DNA of 33,726 nt from JBQTIQ01 sp052387955 (GCA_052387955.1 JBQTIQ010000055.1:1-33726), one strand, 5' to 3'; shown: positions 7,637-16,293, counted from the first letter of the stretch. Numbers and translations: made by a program. Notes: generated by a model not told the origin, from the sequence alone.

Positions 7637-10168
7637 CTATGCCCAGGTGATGCGGCCCAGCTCCACCGGGTTGACCAGGTCGGGGTGCGACGGCACCACC
7701 CGGACCGTGAACCCGTAACGCCCGGCCCGGGCACAGGTGAACGCCGCCCGGTAGAGCTGGGCGCCGCCCGCCGGTGGCCCGACCGGCTCCATGGGCAGGA
7801 CCACCGGGTCCTCGATCTCGTCGTGCTGGCCGACCGGTCCCTGCACCAGCTGCACCTCGATGTCGGGCCCGTCCAGTTCGCCCAACGACACGGTGGCCTC
7901 GACCGACCGCTCGGTGCCCAGGTCGACCACGGCGGCGTCGGTGTCGACGGCGAGGACCTTGACCCCGTCCCAGGCGGTGACGACGCGCCGCTTCCACTGC
8001 GCCAGGGCCCGGGCGCGGGTGTACCCGTCCGCCGCCAGCCGGTCGGCGTGGGCGGCGGTAGGCTCGTAGAGCCGTTCGACGTAGTCCCGTACCATGCGGG
8101 CCGCGGTGACCTGGGGGCCGAGCGAAGTGAAGTTGGCCTTGACCCGCCGTACCCAGCGCCGGGGCACGGGCCCCTCCCACCGTTCGTAGAACATCGGCAC
8201 GATCTGGCGTTCGAGCAGCTCGAACAAGCTGTTCGCTTCGATCTCGTCCCGTCGTTCGTCGTCCTCGACGGTGGACGCCGACGAGATGGCCCAGCCGTTG
8301 TCGCCGTTGAACGACTCGTCCCACCAGCCGTCGAGGACCGAGGCGTTGAGGGCGCCGTTGAGGGCCGCCTTCATGCCTGAGGTCCCGCACGCCTCGAGCG
8401 GTCGGCGGGGGTTGTTGAGCCAGACGTCGGCGCCCTGGTAGAGCGTGCGGGCCACGGAGATGTCGTAGTTCTCGAGGAACACGAACCGATGGCGGATACC
8501 GACGGCGGCGGCGAACTGCACGATGTGGCGGATCATCTCCTTGCCGTGGTCGTCGGCGGGATGGGCCTTGCCGGCGAAGACGAACTGCACCGGGCGTTCG
8601 CCCGCCAGCAACACGGCGGCGAGGCGTTCGGGTTGTGACAACAGCAGCGTGGCCCGCTTGTAGGTGGCGAAGCGGCGGGCGAAACAGATGGTGAGGGCCT
8701 TGGGGTCGAGGACCTCGTCGGTCCAGGCCACGTCCGACGCCGACAGGCCCCGGTCGAGGGCCGACTGGCGGAGCTTGCGGCGCACGAAGCCGACCAGCCG
8801 CTCGCGGCCCTGCTCACGTTCTCGCCAGATCTCGTCGTCGCCGGCCTCGTCGATGCGCGCCCACCGCTCAGGCCCGGCTTCGTGCCACGCCGGTAGCACG
8901 TGGCGCGAAAGCAGGTCGTCGATCTCGGGCGACACCCACGTCGGCGCGTGCACGCCGTTGGTGATGGAGGTGATCGGCACTTCCTCGGTGGGTACGTCGG
9001 GCCACAGGTCGGCGAACATCTCCCGGCTCACAGCGCCGTGCAGTTCGGACACGGCGTTGGAGCGGCCGGCCAGGCGCAGTCCCATGATCGCCATGTTGAA
9101 CCGCTCGTCGGCGGGGTCGCCGAGCCGGTGCCCGAGCTCCATCAGGGCGGCGACGGTCACGCCGCATTCGTCCGCCCACCCCGAGAAGTACTTCTCGGTC
9201 AGCTCCAGCGGGAAGCGGTCGATGCCCGCCGGCACCGGGGTGTGGGTGGTGAAGATGTTGCCGGCCCGCACCGCCTCGATCGCCTCGTCGTAGCCGAGGC
9301 CGCGCTCGACGATGGCCTGGCGTATGCGTTCGAGGCCGAGGAAGCCGGCGTGGCCCTCGTTGGTGTGGAAGACCTGGGCGTCGACCCCGAGGGCCTGCAG
9401 GGCCCGGACCCCGCCGATGCCCAACAGGATCTCCTGGCGGAGCCGGTGTTCGATGTCGCCCCCGTAGAGGCGGTCGGTGACGGTACGGATGTCGGGCCGG
9501 TTCTCGTCGACGTCGGCGTCGAGCAGGTAGAGCGGGACCCGGCCCACGTCCGCTCGCCACACCTGGGCCACCAGCGGCTCGCCGGCCAGGTCGACGGAGA
9601 CCCTGACGCCCTCGCAGCGAGTGAGGGCCATGGCGTAGGGATCGAGGTCGGGGTACCGCTCCTGCTGCCAGCCGTCGACCGACAGCTGCTGGCTGAAGTA
9701 CCCGTGCCGGTAGAAGAGGCCGACGCCGACGAGCGGGACGCCGAGGTCGGAACAGGCCTTGAGGTGGTCGCCGGCAAGCACGCCGAGGCCGCCCGAGTAC
9801 TGGGGCAGCGCCTCGGCGATGCCGAACTCGGGAGAGAAGTAGGCCACCGACCGCAGTGCCGACGTCGACGCCCGGGCCTGGAACCAGCGGGGCTTGGACA
9901 GGTAGCCGGTGAGCTCGGTGTGCACCTCGTCGAGGAAGCGCATGAAACCGGGATCGGCGGCGAGGGCGACGAGGCGGGGGCGAGGCACCAGGCCCAAGAG
10001 CCGCACCGGGTCGTGGGTGCTGGCATCCCACTGCTCGGGGTCGACCCAGCGGAACAGGTCGCGGGTCTGGCGGTCCCACGACCAGCGCAGGTTCATGGCC
10101 AGTGCCTCGAGGGACGCCAGCTCGTCGGGCAGGCTGGGCCGGACGGTGAAACTGCGCAGGGCCTTCAT
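7637..10168 (-). CDS. glgP: Alpha-glucan (glycogen) phosphorylase, GT35
   Basis: This 843-residue enzyme would release glucose 1-phosphate from alpha-1,4-glucan ends. It starts at ATG in MKALRSFTVRPSLP, where the DUF3417 N-terminal domain of actinobacterial GlgP begins; the open frame upstream has no family similarity. Further landmarks are YFSPEFGIAEALPQYSGGLGVLAGDH split over about residues 108-135, FHTNEGHAGFLGLERI, FTTHTPVPAGID, and the pyridoxal-phosphate site GTSGMKAALNG with the cofactor lysine at K600. The length and domain order match the short alpha-glucan phosphorylase subfamily. It lies about 6 kb from the glgE-treS-mak-glgB operon on the opposite strand, and would degrade the glucan that operon builds. 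Confidence 0.95.
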   Translation of the reverse strand: MKALRSFTVRPSLPDELASLEALAMNLRWSWDRQTRDLFRWVDPEQWDASTHDPVRLLGLVPRPRLVALAADPGFMRFLDEVHTELTGYLSKPRWFQARASTSALRSVAYFSPEFGIAEALPQYSGGLGVLAGDHLKACSDLGVPLVGVGLFYRHGYFSQQLSVDGWQQERYPDLDPYAMALTRCEGVRVSVDLAGEPLVAQVWRADVGRVPLYLLDADVDENRPDIRTVTDRLYGGDIEHRLRQEILLGIGGVRALQALGVDAQVFHTNEGHAGFLGLERIRQAIVERGLGYDEAIEAVRAGNIFTTHTPVPAGIDRFPLELTEKYFSGWADECGVTVAALMELGHRLGDPADERFNMAIMGLRLAGRSNAVSELHGAVSREMFADLWPDVPTEEVPITSITNGVHAPTWVSPEIDDLLSRHVLPAWHEAGPERWARIDEAGDDEIWREREQGRERLVGFVRRKLRQSALDRGLSASDVAWTDEVLDPKALTICFARRFATYKRATLLLSQPERLAAVLLAGERPVQFVFAGKAHPADDHGKEMIRHIVQFAAAVGIRHRFVFLENYDISVARTLYQGADVWLNNPRRPLEACGTSGMKAALNGALNASVLDGWWDESFNGDNGWAISSASTVEDDERRDEIEANSLFELLERQIVPMFYERWEGPVPRRWVRRVKANFTSLGPQVTAARMVRDYVERLYEPTAAHADRLAADGYTRARALAQWKRRVVTAWDGVKVLAVDTDAAVVDLGTERSVEATVSLGELDGPDIEVQLVQGPVGQHDEIEDPVVLPMEPVGPPAGGAQLYRAAFTCARAGRYGFTVRVVPSHPDLVNPVELGRITWA

Positions 10169-10358
10169 CGGCCGCGACCGTACCTGCGCCCCGAACAGCG
10201 GCGTATCACCGCCGCAGCGGCGCGCTCTGGTCCCACAGCGGGCGGCGGCCTTGCGGGGCGCCGCCTGCCGGGTCACCCGTCGGGCTCCTCCTGGCGGGCC
10301 GCTCGTCGAGGCGGAGGCGGGCAACCGTCTCCCTCAGGTCCGAGAGGGAGGTGAACCC

Positions 10359-10457
10359 ATGAAGAAGATCGTCGTCCGCAAGACCGGAACCGTCCGGCTG
10401 ACGGCTCGCGCCGCCTACTGCTACGGCTGTTGCTGCTGCGTCATCAAGGCGCTGTAA
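10359..10457 (+). CDS. Cysteine-rich 32-residue peptide, candidate RiPP precursor
   Basis: A short gene with a strong ribosome binding site: GGGAGGTGA at 10346-10354, with GGAGG 7 bases from the ATG. The 32-residue product has a basic, hydrophobic N-terminal half (MKKIVVRKTGTVRLTA) and a cysteine-dense C-terminal half, AYCYGCCCCVIKAL, with cysteines at 21, 24, 25, 26 and 27. This leader/core look is typical of ribosomally made, modified peptides. It is followed on the same strand by a PqqD-like/M50 peptidase fusion and a TPR protein. What is seen is the peptide, its ribosome binding site and its neighbours; precursor function is inference. Alternatives are a cysteine-responsive leader peptide for the downstream genes or a metal-binding micropeptide. 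I do not recognise the sequence family. Confidence 0.7.
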   Translation: MKKIVVRKTGTVRLTARAAYCYGCCCCVIKAL

Positions 10458-10462
10458 CGCGG

Positions 10463-10527
10463 TCCCGGGCCCGGGAACCCGTCGTTGCCGCGGCGGGCTC
10501 CCGGCCCCTGGCCATCGTAAGGCCGGG
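10463..10527 (+). promoter_or_regulatory. Two hairpins between the peptide gene and the peptidase gene
   Basis: Six bases after the peptide stop lies TCCCGGGCCCGGGA (10463-10476), a perfect 14-base palindrome. A second stem, CCCGGCC (10500-10506) with GGCCGGG (10521-10527), follows. They fill most of the 117-base gap before the next ATG. The position suits partial termination or mRNA protection that would give more peptide than enzyme; this is inference. Confidence 0.45.
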
Positions 10528-10574
10528 TCTTGCCCGCCCGCTCCCCGCTCCCGAGAACCGCCGAGAGGCCGTCC

Positions 10575-11816
10575 ATGCTCGTGTCCCACGTCCCTGGCAC
10601 CGTCCGCTTCCATCCTCTGTCGTTCCTCGCCGAGGACGACGACGAGGTCGTCATCGGGCGCCGCGACATCGACTCCTACGCCGTGTTCCCCACCGACGGC
10701 GCCGCCTTGGTCCGCCAACTCCAAGCCGGCCTACCCGGCCCGGAAGCGGCCGCCTGGTACCAGCGGAGCTACGGCGAGCCGGTGGACCTCGACGAGTTCG
10801 TCGACGAGCTGCGCCTGCTCGGTTTCGTCGACGACGACGAGCCGGCGCCGGTCGCCGGCCCCGTCGGGGGCGCCCCGGTGCGATGGCAGCGGCTCGGCGC
10901 CGCCCTCTTCTCGCCCGGCGCCTGGGTGCTGTACGCCGCGGTGGCGGTGGCGGCGGTGGTGGCCTGTGCCTCGTCCCCCGTCCTGGCCCCACACCCGGGC
11001 CAGGTCATGTTCGTCGACCGCTTCCTCGTCGTCGAGCTCACGATCCTCCTCGGCCAGGTCCCCCTCACCCTGGTGCACGAGATGTTCCACGTGCTCGCCG
11101 GGCGCCGGCTCGGGGTGCGCTCGAGGCTGCGGGTCGCCCAGCGCCTGCACTACGTCGTGTTCGAGACCGTGCTCGACGGCCTCGTCATCGTGCCCCGCCG
11201 CCGCCGCTACCTACCGATCGTGGCCGGCATCGTGGCCGACGGGGTGGTGATGGCGGTGCTCGTGCTCGTGGCCGCCGTCACCCGCCATGGCGACGGCTCG
11301 GTGTCGGGGCTCGGCGCGATCTGCCTCGCCCTCATGTTCACGACGTTGCTGCGGGTCGTGTGGCAGTTCTACTTCTACCTTCGCACCGACCTGTACTACC
11401 TGGTCTCCACCGCCTTCGGTTGCGTCGACCTCCAGGGCACGACCCGCACGGTGATCGGCAACCGCTTCTGGGCCGCCGTCGGCCGTCGGGACCGGATGGC
11501 CGACGAGGACCGCTGGCACCCCCGCGACCGTCGTGTCGCCCGCTGGTTCGCCCCCGCGGTGGTGGCCGGCTACGCCGCCTCCCTGTTGATGCTGGCCCTC
11601 GTGATGGCCCCGCTGGCCTGGCGATTCCTGTCGGGGGCCTTCGACCGGGTGGCGGCCGGGCCTAACGGTGGCGACGCCGGCGCCTTCTGGGACTCCGCCG
11701 GCCTGCTCGCCCTCAGCGCCGGCCAGCTGGTGCTGGCCGTCGCCCTGTGGTGGCGCGACCGGCGCCGCTCCGATCGATCCCCTTCCCGGCCCCAGCCGGG
11801 CCGGGCCCTGTCCTGA
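10575..11816 (+). CDS. PqqD/RRE-like domain fused to a site-2-type (M50-like) membrane metalloprotease
   Basis: This 413-residue protein has two parts. Residues 1-95 resemble the PqqD-like RiPP recognition fold: a strand pair, then YAVFPTDGAALVRQLQ, AAAWYQRSYGEPVDLDEFVDELRLLGFV. Residues 110-400 form a polytopic membrane domain with the zinc motif HEMFH at residues 168-172 inside a span (LTLVHEMFHVLAGRRLG). FYLRTDLYYLVS further on corresponds to the FDGYYLLSD segment of peptide zinc metalloproteases, where the aspartate is the third zinc ligand. The start ATG has GAGAGG just upstream. It lies 117 bases after the cysteine-rich peptide and 15 before the TPR gene. The likely job is binding a peptide leader and cutting or exporting it at the membrane. 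Domain calls are by eye; the HExxH motif is certain. Confidence 0.75.
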   Translation: MLVSHVPGTVRFHPLSFLAEDDDEVVIGRRDIDSYAVFPTDGAALVRQLQAGLPGPEAAAWYQRSYGEPVDLDEFVDELRLLGFVDDDEPAPVAGPVGGAPVRWQRLGAALFSPGAWVLYAAVAVAAVVACASSPVLAPHPGQVMFVDRFLVVELTILLGQVPLTLVHEMFHVLAGRRLGVRSRLRVAQRLHYVVFETVLDGLVIVPRRRRYLPIVAGIVADGVVMAVLVLVAAVTRHGDGSVSGLGAICLALMFTTLLRVVWQFYFYLRTDLYYLVSTAFGCVDLQGTTRTVIGNRFWAAVGRRDRMADEDRWHPRDRRVARWFAPAVVAGYAASLLMLALVMAPLAWRFLSGAFDRVAAGPNGGDAGAFWDSAGLLALSAGQLVLAVALWWRDRRRSDRSPSRPQPGRALS

Positions 11817-11831
11817 CGGAGGTAGCCCCCC

Positions 11832-14036
11832 ATGTCCGAAGCCACTCCTTCCCTCGCTGGGCCCGTCGCTCACCGCTGGTGCCAGGGCCAAGCCGAGCCG
11901 TCGCCGTCGGGGCCCGGGCTGGCATCGATCGACGCCCACCGGCGCCGACGAGGGCCGTACTCGGCGGCGGGCGAGCTGGTGCGCCTCCTGGTGCCCGAGG
12001 TTCTGGCGTCATGGCCCGACCTGGTCGACGCCCACGACATCGAGGTCCGGGCGGTGGCCCCCGAGCTGGTGGCGGTGGTGCCCGGCCGGCGCGAGAACCT
12101 CACCTCGACGGCCACCCCCCAAGAGCGCACCCGCTTCTACCCTGCCGGCCGCACGCTGCGCCTGGCCCACGGGTTGACCGAGTTCGTCCTCGCCTTCCTC
12201 GACCGGTCAGCAGCCCTGCCATCCGCCCTCGTCGTCGCCAACGCCGACGAAGCCGACCCCACCGATCTGGAATGGCTGGCGGTGATGCTCCGCCGCGTCC
12301 CCGCCCACCGGCTCCGCCTGGTGATCGGCACCCGCTCCGACGCCGTGCCCGAGCCCCTGGCCGAGGCCTTGGCCCTCTACGCCGAGAGCGAGACCGTGGA
12401 AAGGGTCCCCCCGTTGGGCCCCGGTCCTGCCCACGCGGGGCCCGAGCTGGCGGCGGGCTACGTGAAGGGCGACTGTGCCCGAGACGACCCCGCCGGGCAG
12501 GCGCCGTACGAGGCGCTGAGCGCCGGCGACCGTGCCTCCCTGCACGACGCCCGGGCTGACGCCCTCGAGGCGAGCGACGAGTTCTCCTGGCGGCTGGGGG
12601 CGGTGCCGTTCCACCGCGAGCGGGGCCACGACCCCGCCGGCGCCGGCGCTGCCGCGGTGGAGGCCGCCCTCGAGCACTGCATGCTCATGGGCTACTACGA
12701 CGCCGTGGTCGACCTCGGGCGCCGGGGTCTCGCCCTGCGGGACTGGGAGAGAGAACCCGAGGCGTGCTGGCTCATCACCACCAAGCTGTGCACCGCGTTC
12801 GGCGCCCTCGGCCGACCCGACGAAGCAGCCGAGCTCTACGACGAGGCTTGCGCCAACACGACGCATCCGAGCGTCCACCTCCAGTCGGCCTACGGCCGGG
12901 CCATGCTGCTGACCCGCTTCTTCGACCAGCCCCGCCAGGACCATCGCCGGGCCAAGGCCGCCATCAACACCGCCATCGCCATCTCGTCGCTGGTGCCCGA
13001 GGCCCAGCGCCGGGCGTTCAACCTCACCTTCAACGAGAACGGCCTCGCCCTCGTGGAGATGCACCTCGGCGATCTCGAGGAGTCGTTGCGGCTCGTCACC
13101 GAAGGCCTCGACCGTCTCGACCGTGACCTCGACCCGCACGGCCAGACGCTGCACCGCTCGGTGCTTCTGTCCAACCAGGCGCAACTCCTGGTGGGCCTGG
13201 GCCGGTTGGACGAGGGCCTGGGCGCCTACACCCGGGTCATCGAGGCCGACCCGCACCACTCCGAGTACTACTTCGAACGGGCCGGTCTGCTCCGCCGCCT
13301 GGGCCGTCTCGACGCCGCCCTGGCCGACTACGCCGCCGCCATCCACTTCAGCCCGCCCTACCCCGAGCCCCACTACAACCGGTCCGACCTCCTGTTGGAG
13401 CGAGGCGACGTCGAAGGCGCCCTGGCCGGCTTCGACTACGTGCTCGAGCTCGACCCGGCCTTCGCCGACGCCCGGGTCAATCGGGCCAGCCTCCGCTACG
13501 AGCTCGGCGACGTGGACGGCGCCGCCGCCGACGTCGCCGCCGGCCTCGCCCATGATCCGGGCCAGGCCCACCTGTGGTGCTTGCGGGGGCTGCTGGCCCA
13601 GGACGACGGCCGGCTGGCCGACGCCCGCGACGCCTTCGATACCGCCCTCGGGCTCGACCCTTCGCTCGCCGCGGCCTGGGGCAACCGGGCCGTCGTTGCC
13701 TTCGAGATGGGTGCCGTGCCCGAGGCGTTGGCGTTCTTCGACGGCGCCCTCGCCCTCGGGGACGACCCCGACGTTCGCGCCAACCGGGGTCGTGCCCACC
13801 AGCACGCCGGCCACTTCGACGCCGCCGTCGCCGACTACGACGTCGTGCTCGCCGGCGAGCTCGACGGCGGTACCCGGGCCGAGCTGTGCCTTCGTCGGGG
13901 CCGGTGCCACCTGGCCCGGGGCGACGCGGCGGCGGCCGCGTCCGACTTCGAGGCCGGTGCCGCCGCCGGCGGCGACGAATGGGCCGACGTCACCGGGGCC
14001 GCCTCGTCCCAGCTCCTGGTCGGCGGCCGCCCCTGA
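11832..14036 (+). CDS. TPR protein with degenerate NTPase-like N-terminal region
   Basis: The 734-residue soluble protein starts at ATG with GGAGG 9 bases upstream, 15 bases after the peptidase stop, so the two are in one operon. The first 200 residues include SALVVANADEADPTDLEWLAVMLRR followed by LRLVIGTRSD, which looks like the Walker-B and sensor strands of AAA/STAND regulators, but no Walker-A P-loop is present. Residues about 280 to the C-terminus are helical repeats. From about 440 on they are clear tetratricopeptide units with the NRAxLxxxLGDxxxAxxDxxxxLxLDP pattern. It is probably a scaffold that binds peptides or partner proteins. The coupling to a peptide gene and an RRE-peptidase suggests a role in that system. 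I do not recognise a named family. Confidence 0.75.
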   Translation: MSEATPSLAGPVAHRWCQGQAEPSPSGPGLASIDAHRRRRGPYSAAGELVRLLVPEVLASWPDLVDAHDIEVRAVAPELVAVVPGRRENLTSTATPQERTRFYPAGRTLRLAHGLTEFVLAFLDRSAALPSALVVANADEADPTDLEWLAVMLRRVPAHRLRLVIGTRSDAVPEPLAEALALYAESETVERVPPLGPGPAHAGPELAAGYVKGDCARDDPAGQAPYEALSAGDRASLHDARADALEASDEFSWRLGAVPFHRERGHDPAGAGAAAVEAALEHCMLMGYYDAVVDLGRRGLALRDWEREPEACWLITTKLCTAFGALGRPDEAAELYDEACANTTHPSVHLQSAYGRAMLLTRFFDQPRQDHRRAKAAINTAIAISSLVPEAQRRAFNLTFNENGLALVEMHLGDLEESLRLVTEGLDRLDRDLDPHGQTLHRSVLLSNQAQLLVGLGRLDEGLGAYTRVIEADPHHSEYYFERAGLLRRLGRLDAALADYAAAIHFSPPYPEPHYNRSDLLLERGDVEGALAGFDYVLELDPAFADARVNRASLRYELGDVDGAAADVAAGLAHDPGQAHLWCLRGLLAQDDGRLADARDAFDTALGLDPSLAAAWGNRAVVAFEMGAVPEALAFFDGALALGDDPDVRANRGRAHQHAGHFDAAVADYDVVLAGELDGGTRAELCLRRGRCHLARGDAAAAASDFEAGAAAGGDEWADVTGAASSQLLVGGRP

Positions 14037-14203
14037 CCCCATGCCGAGTGCCGCCCGCCGGCCGGCCCCGGGGGGACGGCCGAGGCACGCCGGTTCGGCT
14101 GCCGCAGTGACCGGGTTGGCCCGTCCGGGATCGGGTACGGTCCCGGCGCGTTGGCCCGGGCCTGGCCCGGCCGGTGCCGCTCCGGCACGAGGAGGGTGTT
14201 GTC

Positions 14204-15289
14204 TTGGCGCAGAAGGTCCGAGGTGTCGTGTCGTCGGCCAAGGACGCCCCGGTGACGATCGAGACCATCGTGGTGCCCGACCCCGGGCCGGGCGAGGCGC
14301 TGGTGAAGGTCCAGGCGTGCGGTGTGTGCCATACCGACCTGCACTACCGCCAGGGCGGCATCAACGACGAGTTCCCCTTCCTGCTCGGCCACGAGGCGGC
14401 CGGTGTGGTCGAGGCGGTCGGGCCCGACGTCGTGACGGTGGCGCCGGGCGACTTCGTCATCCTCAACTGGAGGGCGGTCTGCGGCCGGTGCCGTTCCTGT
14501 CTCCGGGGACGGCCGTGGTACTGCTTCTCGACGTTCAACGCCGCGCAGAAGATGACCCTGGAGGACGGCACCGTGCTGTCGCCGGCGCTCGGTATCGGGG
14601 CCTTCGCCGAGAAGACCCTGGTCGCCGCCGGCCAGTGCACCAAGGTCGACCCCCGGGCCCGGCCCGAGGCGGCCGGGCTGCTCGGCTGCGGTGTGATGGC
14701 TGGCCTGGGGGCGGCCCTGTTCACCGGGGAGGTCGGCCGGGGCGACTCCGTGGCGGTCTTCGGCTGCGGCGGTGTCGGTTGTGCCGCCGTCCACGGCGCC
14801 TGGCTGGCGGGGGCATCGACGGTGGTGGCCGTCGACCTCGATCCCCGCAAGCTCGAACTGGCCCGCCGCTTCGGCGCCACCCACACGGTGGACGCCTCGA
14901 CCACCTACCCGGTGGCCGCGGTCAAGGAGGCCACCGGCGGCAACGGCGCCGACGTCTGCATCGAGGCGGTCGGGCACCCCGACGTCTTCGCCCAGGCGTT
15001 CTACGCCCGGGACCTGGCCGGGATCGTGGTCCAGGTCGGCGTCCCCACCCCGACGATGCGCATCGACCTGCCGATGATCGAGTTCTTCGGTCGCGGCGGC
15101 CAGCTCAGGCCGAGCTGGTACGGCGACTGCCTGCCGTCGCGCGACTTCCCCATGCTGATCGACCTGTACCTGCAGGGCCGTCTCGACCTCGACGGCTTCG
15201 TGTCCGAGACCGTTCCCCTCGACGGGGTGGAGGCTGCCTTCACCCGGATGCAGCGCGGCGACGTCCTGCGTTCCGTCGTCGTGCTGTAG
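14204..15289 (+). CDS. mscR: S-(hydroxymethyl)mycothiol dehydrogenase (mycothiol-dependent formaldehyde dehydrogenase)
   Basis: This 361-residue zinc-dependent medium-chain dehydrogenase would oxidise the formaldehyde-mycothiol adduct with NAD and may also reduce S-nitrosomycothiol. It shows the catalytic zinc cysteine C39 in CGVCHTDLHYR, GHEAAG, the structural zinc cysteines in CGRCRSCLRGRPWYC, and the nucleotide-binding GCGGVGCAAVHGAW. The segments GGINDEFPFLLGHEAAG and ALGIGAFAEKTLV are close to the mycothiol-specific subgroup as I recall it. The start is TTG at 14204, because AGGAGG sits 8 bases upstream; GTG 14174 would add ten residues that do not fit. It is 167 bases after the TPR gene, enough for its own promoter, so I treat it as separate from that operon. 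It supports an actinobacterial origin. Confidence 0.9.
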   Translation: MAQKVRGVVSSAKDAPVTIETIVVPDPGPGEALVKVQACGVCHTDLHYRQGGINDEFPFLLGHEAAGVVEAVGPDVVTVAPGDFVILNWRAVCGRCRSCLRGRPWYCFSTFNAAQKMTLEDGTVLSPALGIGAFAEKTLVAAGQCTKVDPRARPEAAGLLGCGVMAGLGAALFTGEVGRGDSVAVFGCGGVGCAAVHGAWLAGASTVVAVDLDPRKLELARRFGATHTVDASTTYPVAAVKEATGGNGADVCIEAVGHPDVFAQAFYARDLAGIVVQVGVPTPTMRIDLPMIEFFGRGGQLRPSWYGDCLPSRDFPMLIDLYLQGRLDLDGFVSETVPLDGVEAAFTRMQRGDVLRSVVVL

Positions 15290-15350
15290 CTGTGCTCGTC
15301 GGTCTGCTGCGGGCGTCGCTTTGGCAGGAGAGCCGACGAGGGCGATAGAC

Positions 15351-15578
15351 GTGGACCAGCCGGCGCCGCGATCGCTCAGCGAGCCTCACCCCAGCCGGCT
15401 GGACCCGCTCGACCCTCGGCGCACGGCGATCCTGGCCGCCCACGCCGCCGCCGTCGCCGCCGGCGAGCTCGGCTACCTCGACCCCGGCACCGGCCTCTTC
15501 GTGCTCACCGCCGCGTACCTCCTCGACCGAGGGGACTGCTGCGACCAAGGCTGCCGCCACTGCCCCTACGTGGGCTGA
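15351..15578 (+). CDS. DUF5522 family small cysteine-rich protein
   Basis: A 75-residue protein with the DUF5522 layout: HPSRLDPLDPRR, a helical alanine-rich stretch, GYLDPGTGLFVLTAAYLLDRG, and a C-terminal cysteine cluster CCDQGCRHCPY. The four cysteines and the histidine could bind a metal or Fe-S cluster. I prefer GTG 15351, preceded by GACGAGGG; TTG 15321 would add ten residues. It follows mscR by about 60 bases and is convergent with the DedA gene, with 28 bases between stops. The role of the family is not known. Confidence 0.8.
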   Translation: MDQPAPRSLSEPHPSRLDPLDPRRTAILAAHAAAVAAGELGYLDPGTGLFVLTAAYLLDRGDCCDQGCRHCPYVG

Positions 15579-15606
15579 AGGCAGCGCCGACTCCCTGACC
15601 GGCTCG

Positions 15607-16293
15607 CTAGTCCTCGTCGAGGGAGGAGATGATGGCGTCGGTGACGGGGTCGTCGGCCCGGCGCTCCTTGCGGGCCTTGCGCACCTCGATGACGATCGGC
15701 AGGAACGAGATGGCGACGATGGCCAGGATGGTCAGCTCGAGGTTGGCCTCGATGACGTCCACTTGGCCCAGGAAGTAACCGAGCAGGGTGACGCCGACGG
15801 CCCACAACAGCCCGCCGATGATGTTGAAGGTCACGAACTGGCGGTACTTCATGCCCGACACGCCGGCCACGATCGGGGCGAACGTCCGCACGATGGGGAC
15901 GAAGCGGGCCAGCACGATCGTCTTGGAGCCGTGCTCGTCGAAGAAGGCCTTGGCCTTGGCCACGTTCTGCTGCTTGAAGAAGCGCGAGTCGGGCCGGCGG
16001 AACAACGACGGGCCCACCCGCCGGCCGAACAGGTAGCCGACCTGGTCGCCGGCGATGGCCGCGATGGCCAGCCCGACCAGCATCGGCACCAGGGGCAGGT
16101 GCAGCGACTCCGGGATCGATGAGGGGCCAGAGGCGAAGAACCCGGCAGTGAAGAGGAGCGAATCGCCCGGGAGGAAGAACCCCACCAGCAGGCCCGACTC
16201 GGCGAAGATCACCGCCCACAGCCCGACGAGGCCAACCTTGTCGAGGAGGTTCTCGGGGTCGAGTAGGCCCCCGGCGGCCAGCACGGTCTGCAC
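15607..16293 (-). CDS. DedA family membrane protein
   Basis: The 228-residue protein has the DedA (SNARE-associated/VTT) pattern: FAESGLLVGFFLPGDSLLFTAG, GDQVGYLFGRRVG, FFDEHGSKTIVLARFVPIVRTFAPIVAG with the conserved basic and proline residues, and terminal spans near GGLLWAVGVTLLGYFLG. Family members are inner-membrane proteins linked to lipid-carrier flipping, membrane homeostasis and proton-dependent transport. The start is GTG at 16291-16293 (complement), just before LAAGGLLDPENLLDKVG, where family similarity begins. The open frame upstream, rich in R, G and P, is likely non-coding. A second GTG three codons later is possible. It is divergent from glgE, with 214 bases between, in which I see GC-rich palindromes but no clear promoter. 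Confidence 0.9.
   Translation of the reverse strand: MQTVLAAGGLLDPENLLDKVGLVGLWAVIFAESGLLVGFFLPGDSLLFTAGFFASGPSSIPESLHLPLVPMLVGLAIAAIAGDQVGYLFGRRVGPSLFRRPDSRFFKQQNVAKAKAFFDEHGSKTIVLARFVPIVRTFAPIVAGVSGMKYRQFVTFNIIGGLLWAVGVTLLGYFLGQVDVIEANLELTILAIVAISFLPIVIEVRKARKERRADDPVTDAIISSLDED

Noticed and set aside
14204..15289. The zinc alcohol dehydrogenase as a tailoring enzyme of the peptide operon (daptide-like clusters include a dehydrogenase and an M50 peptidase)
   Set aside because: The sequence fits mycothiol-dependent formaldehyde dehydrogenase closely, and a 167-base gap separates it from the TPR gene. No aminotransferase or decarboxylase of a daptide cluster is present.
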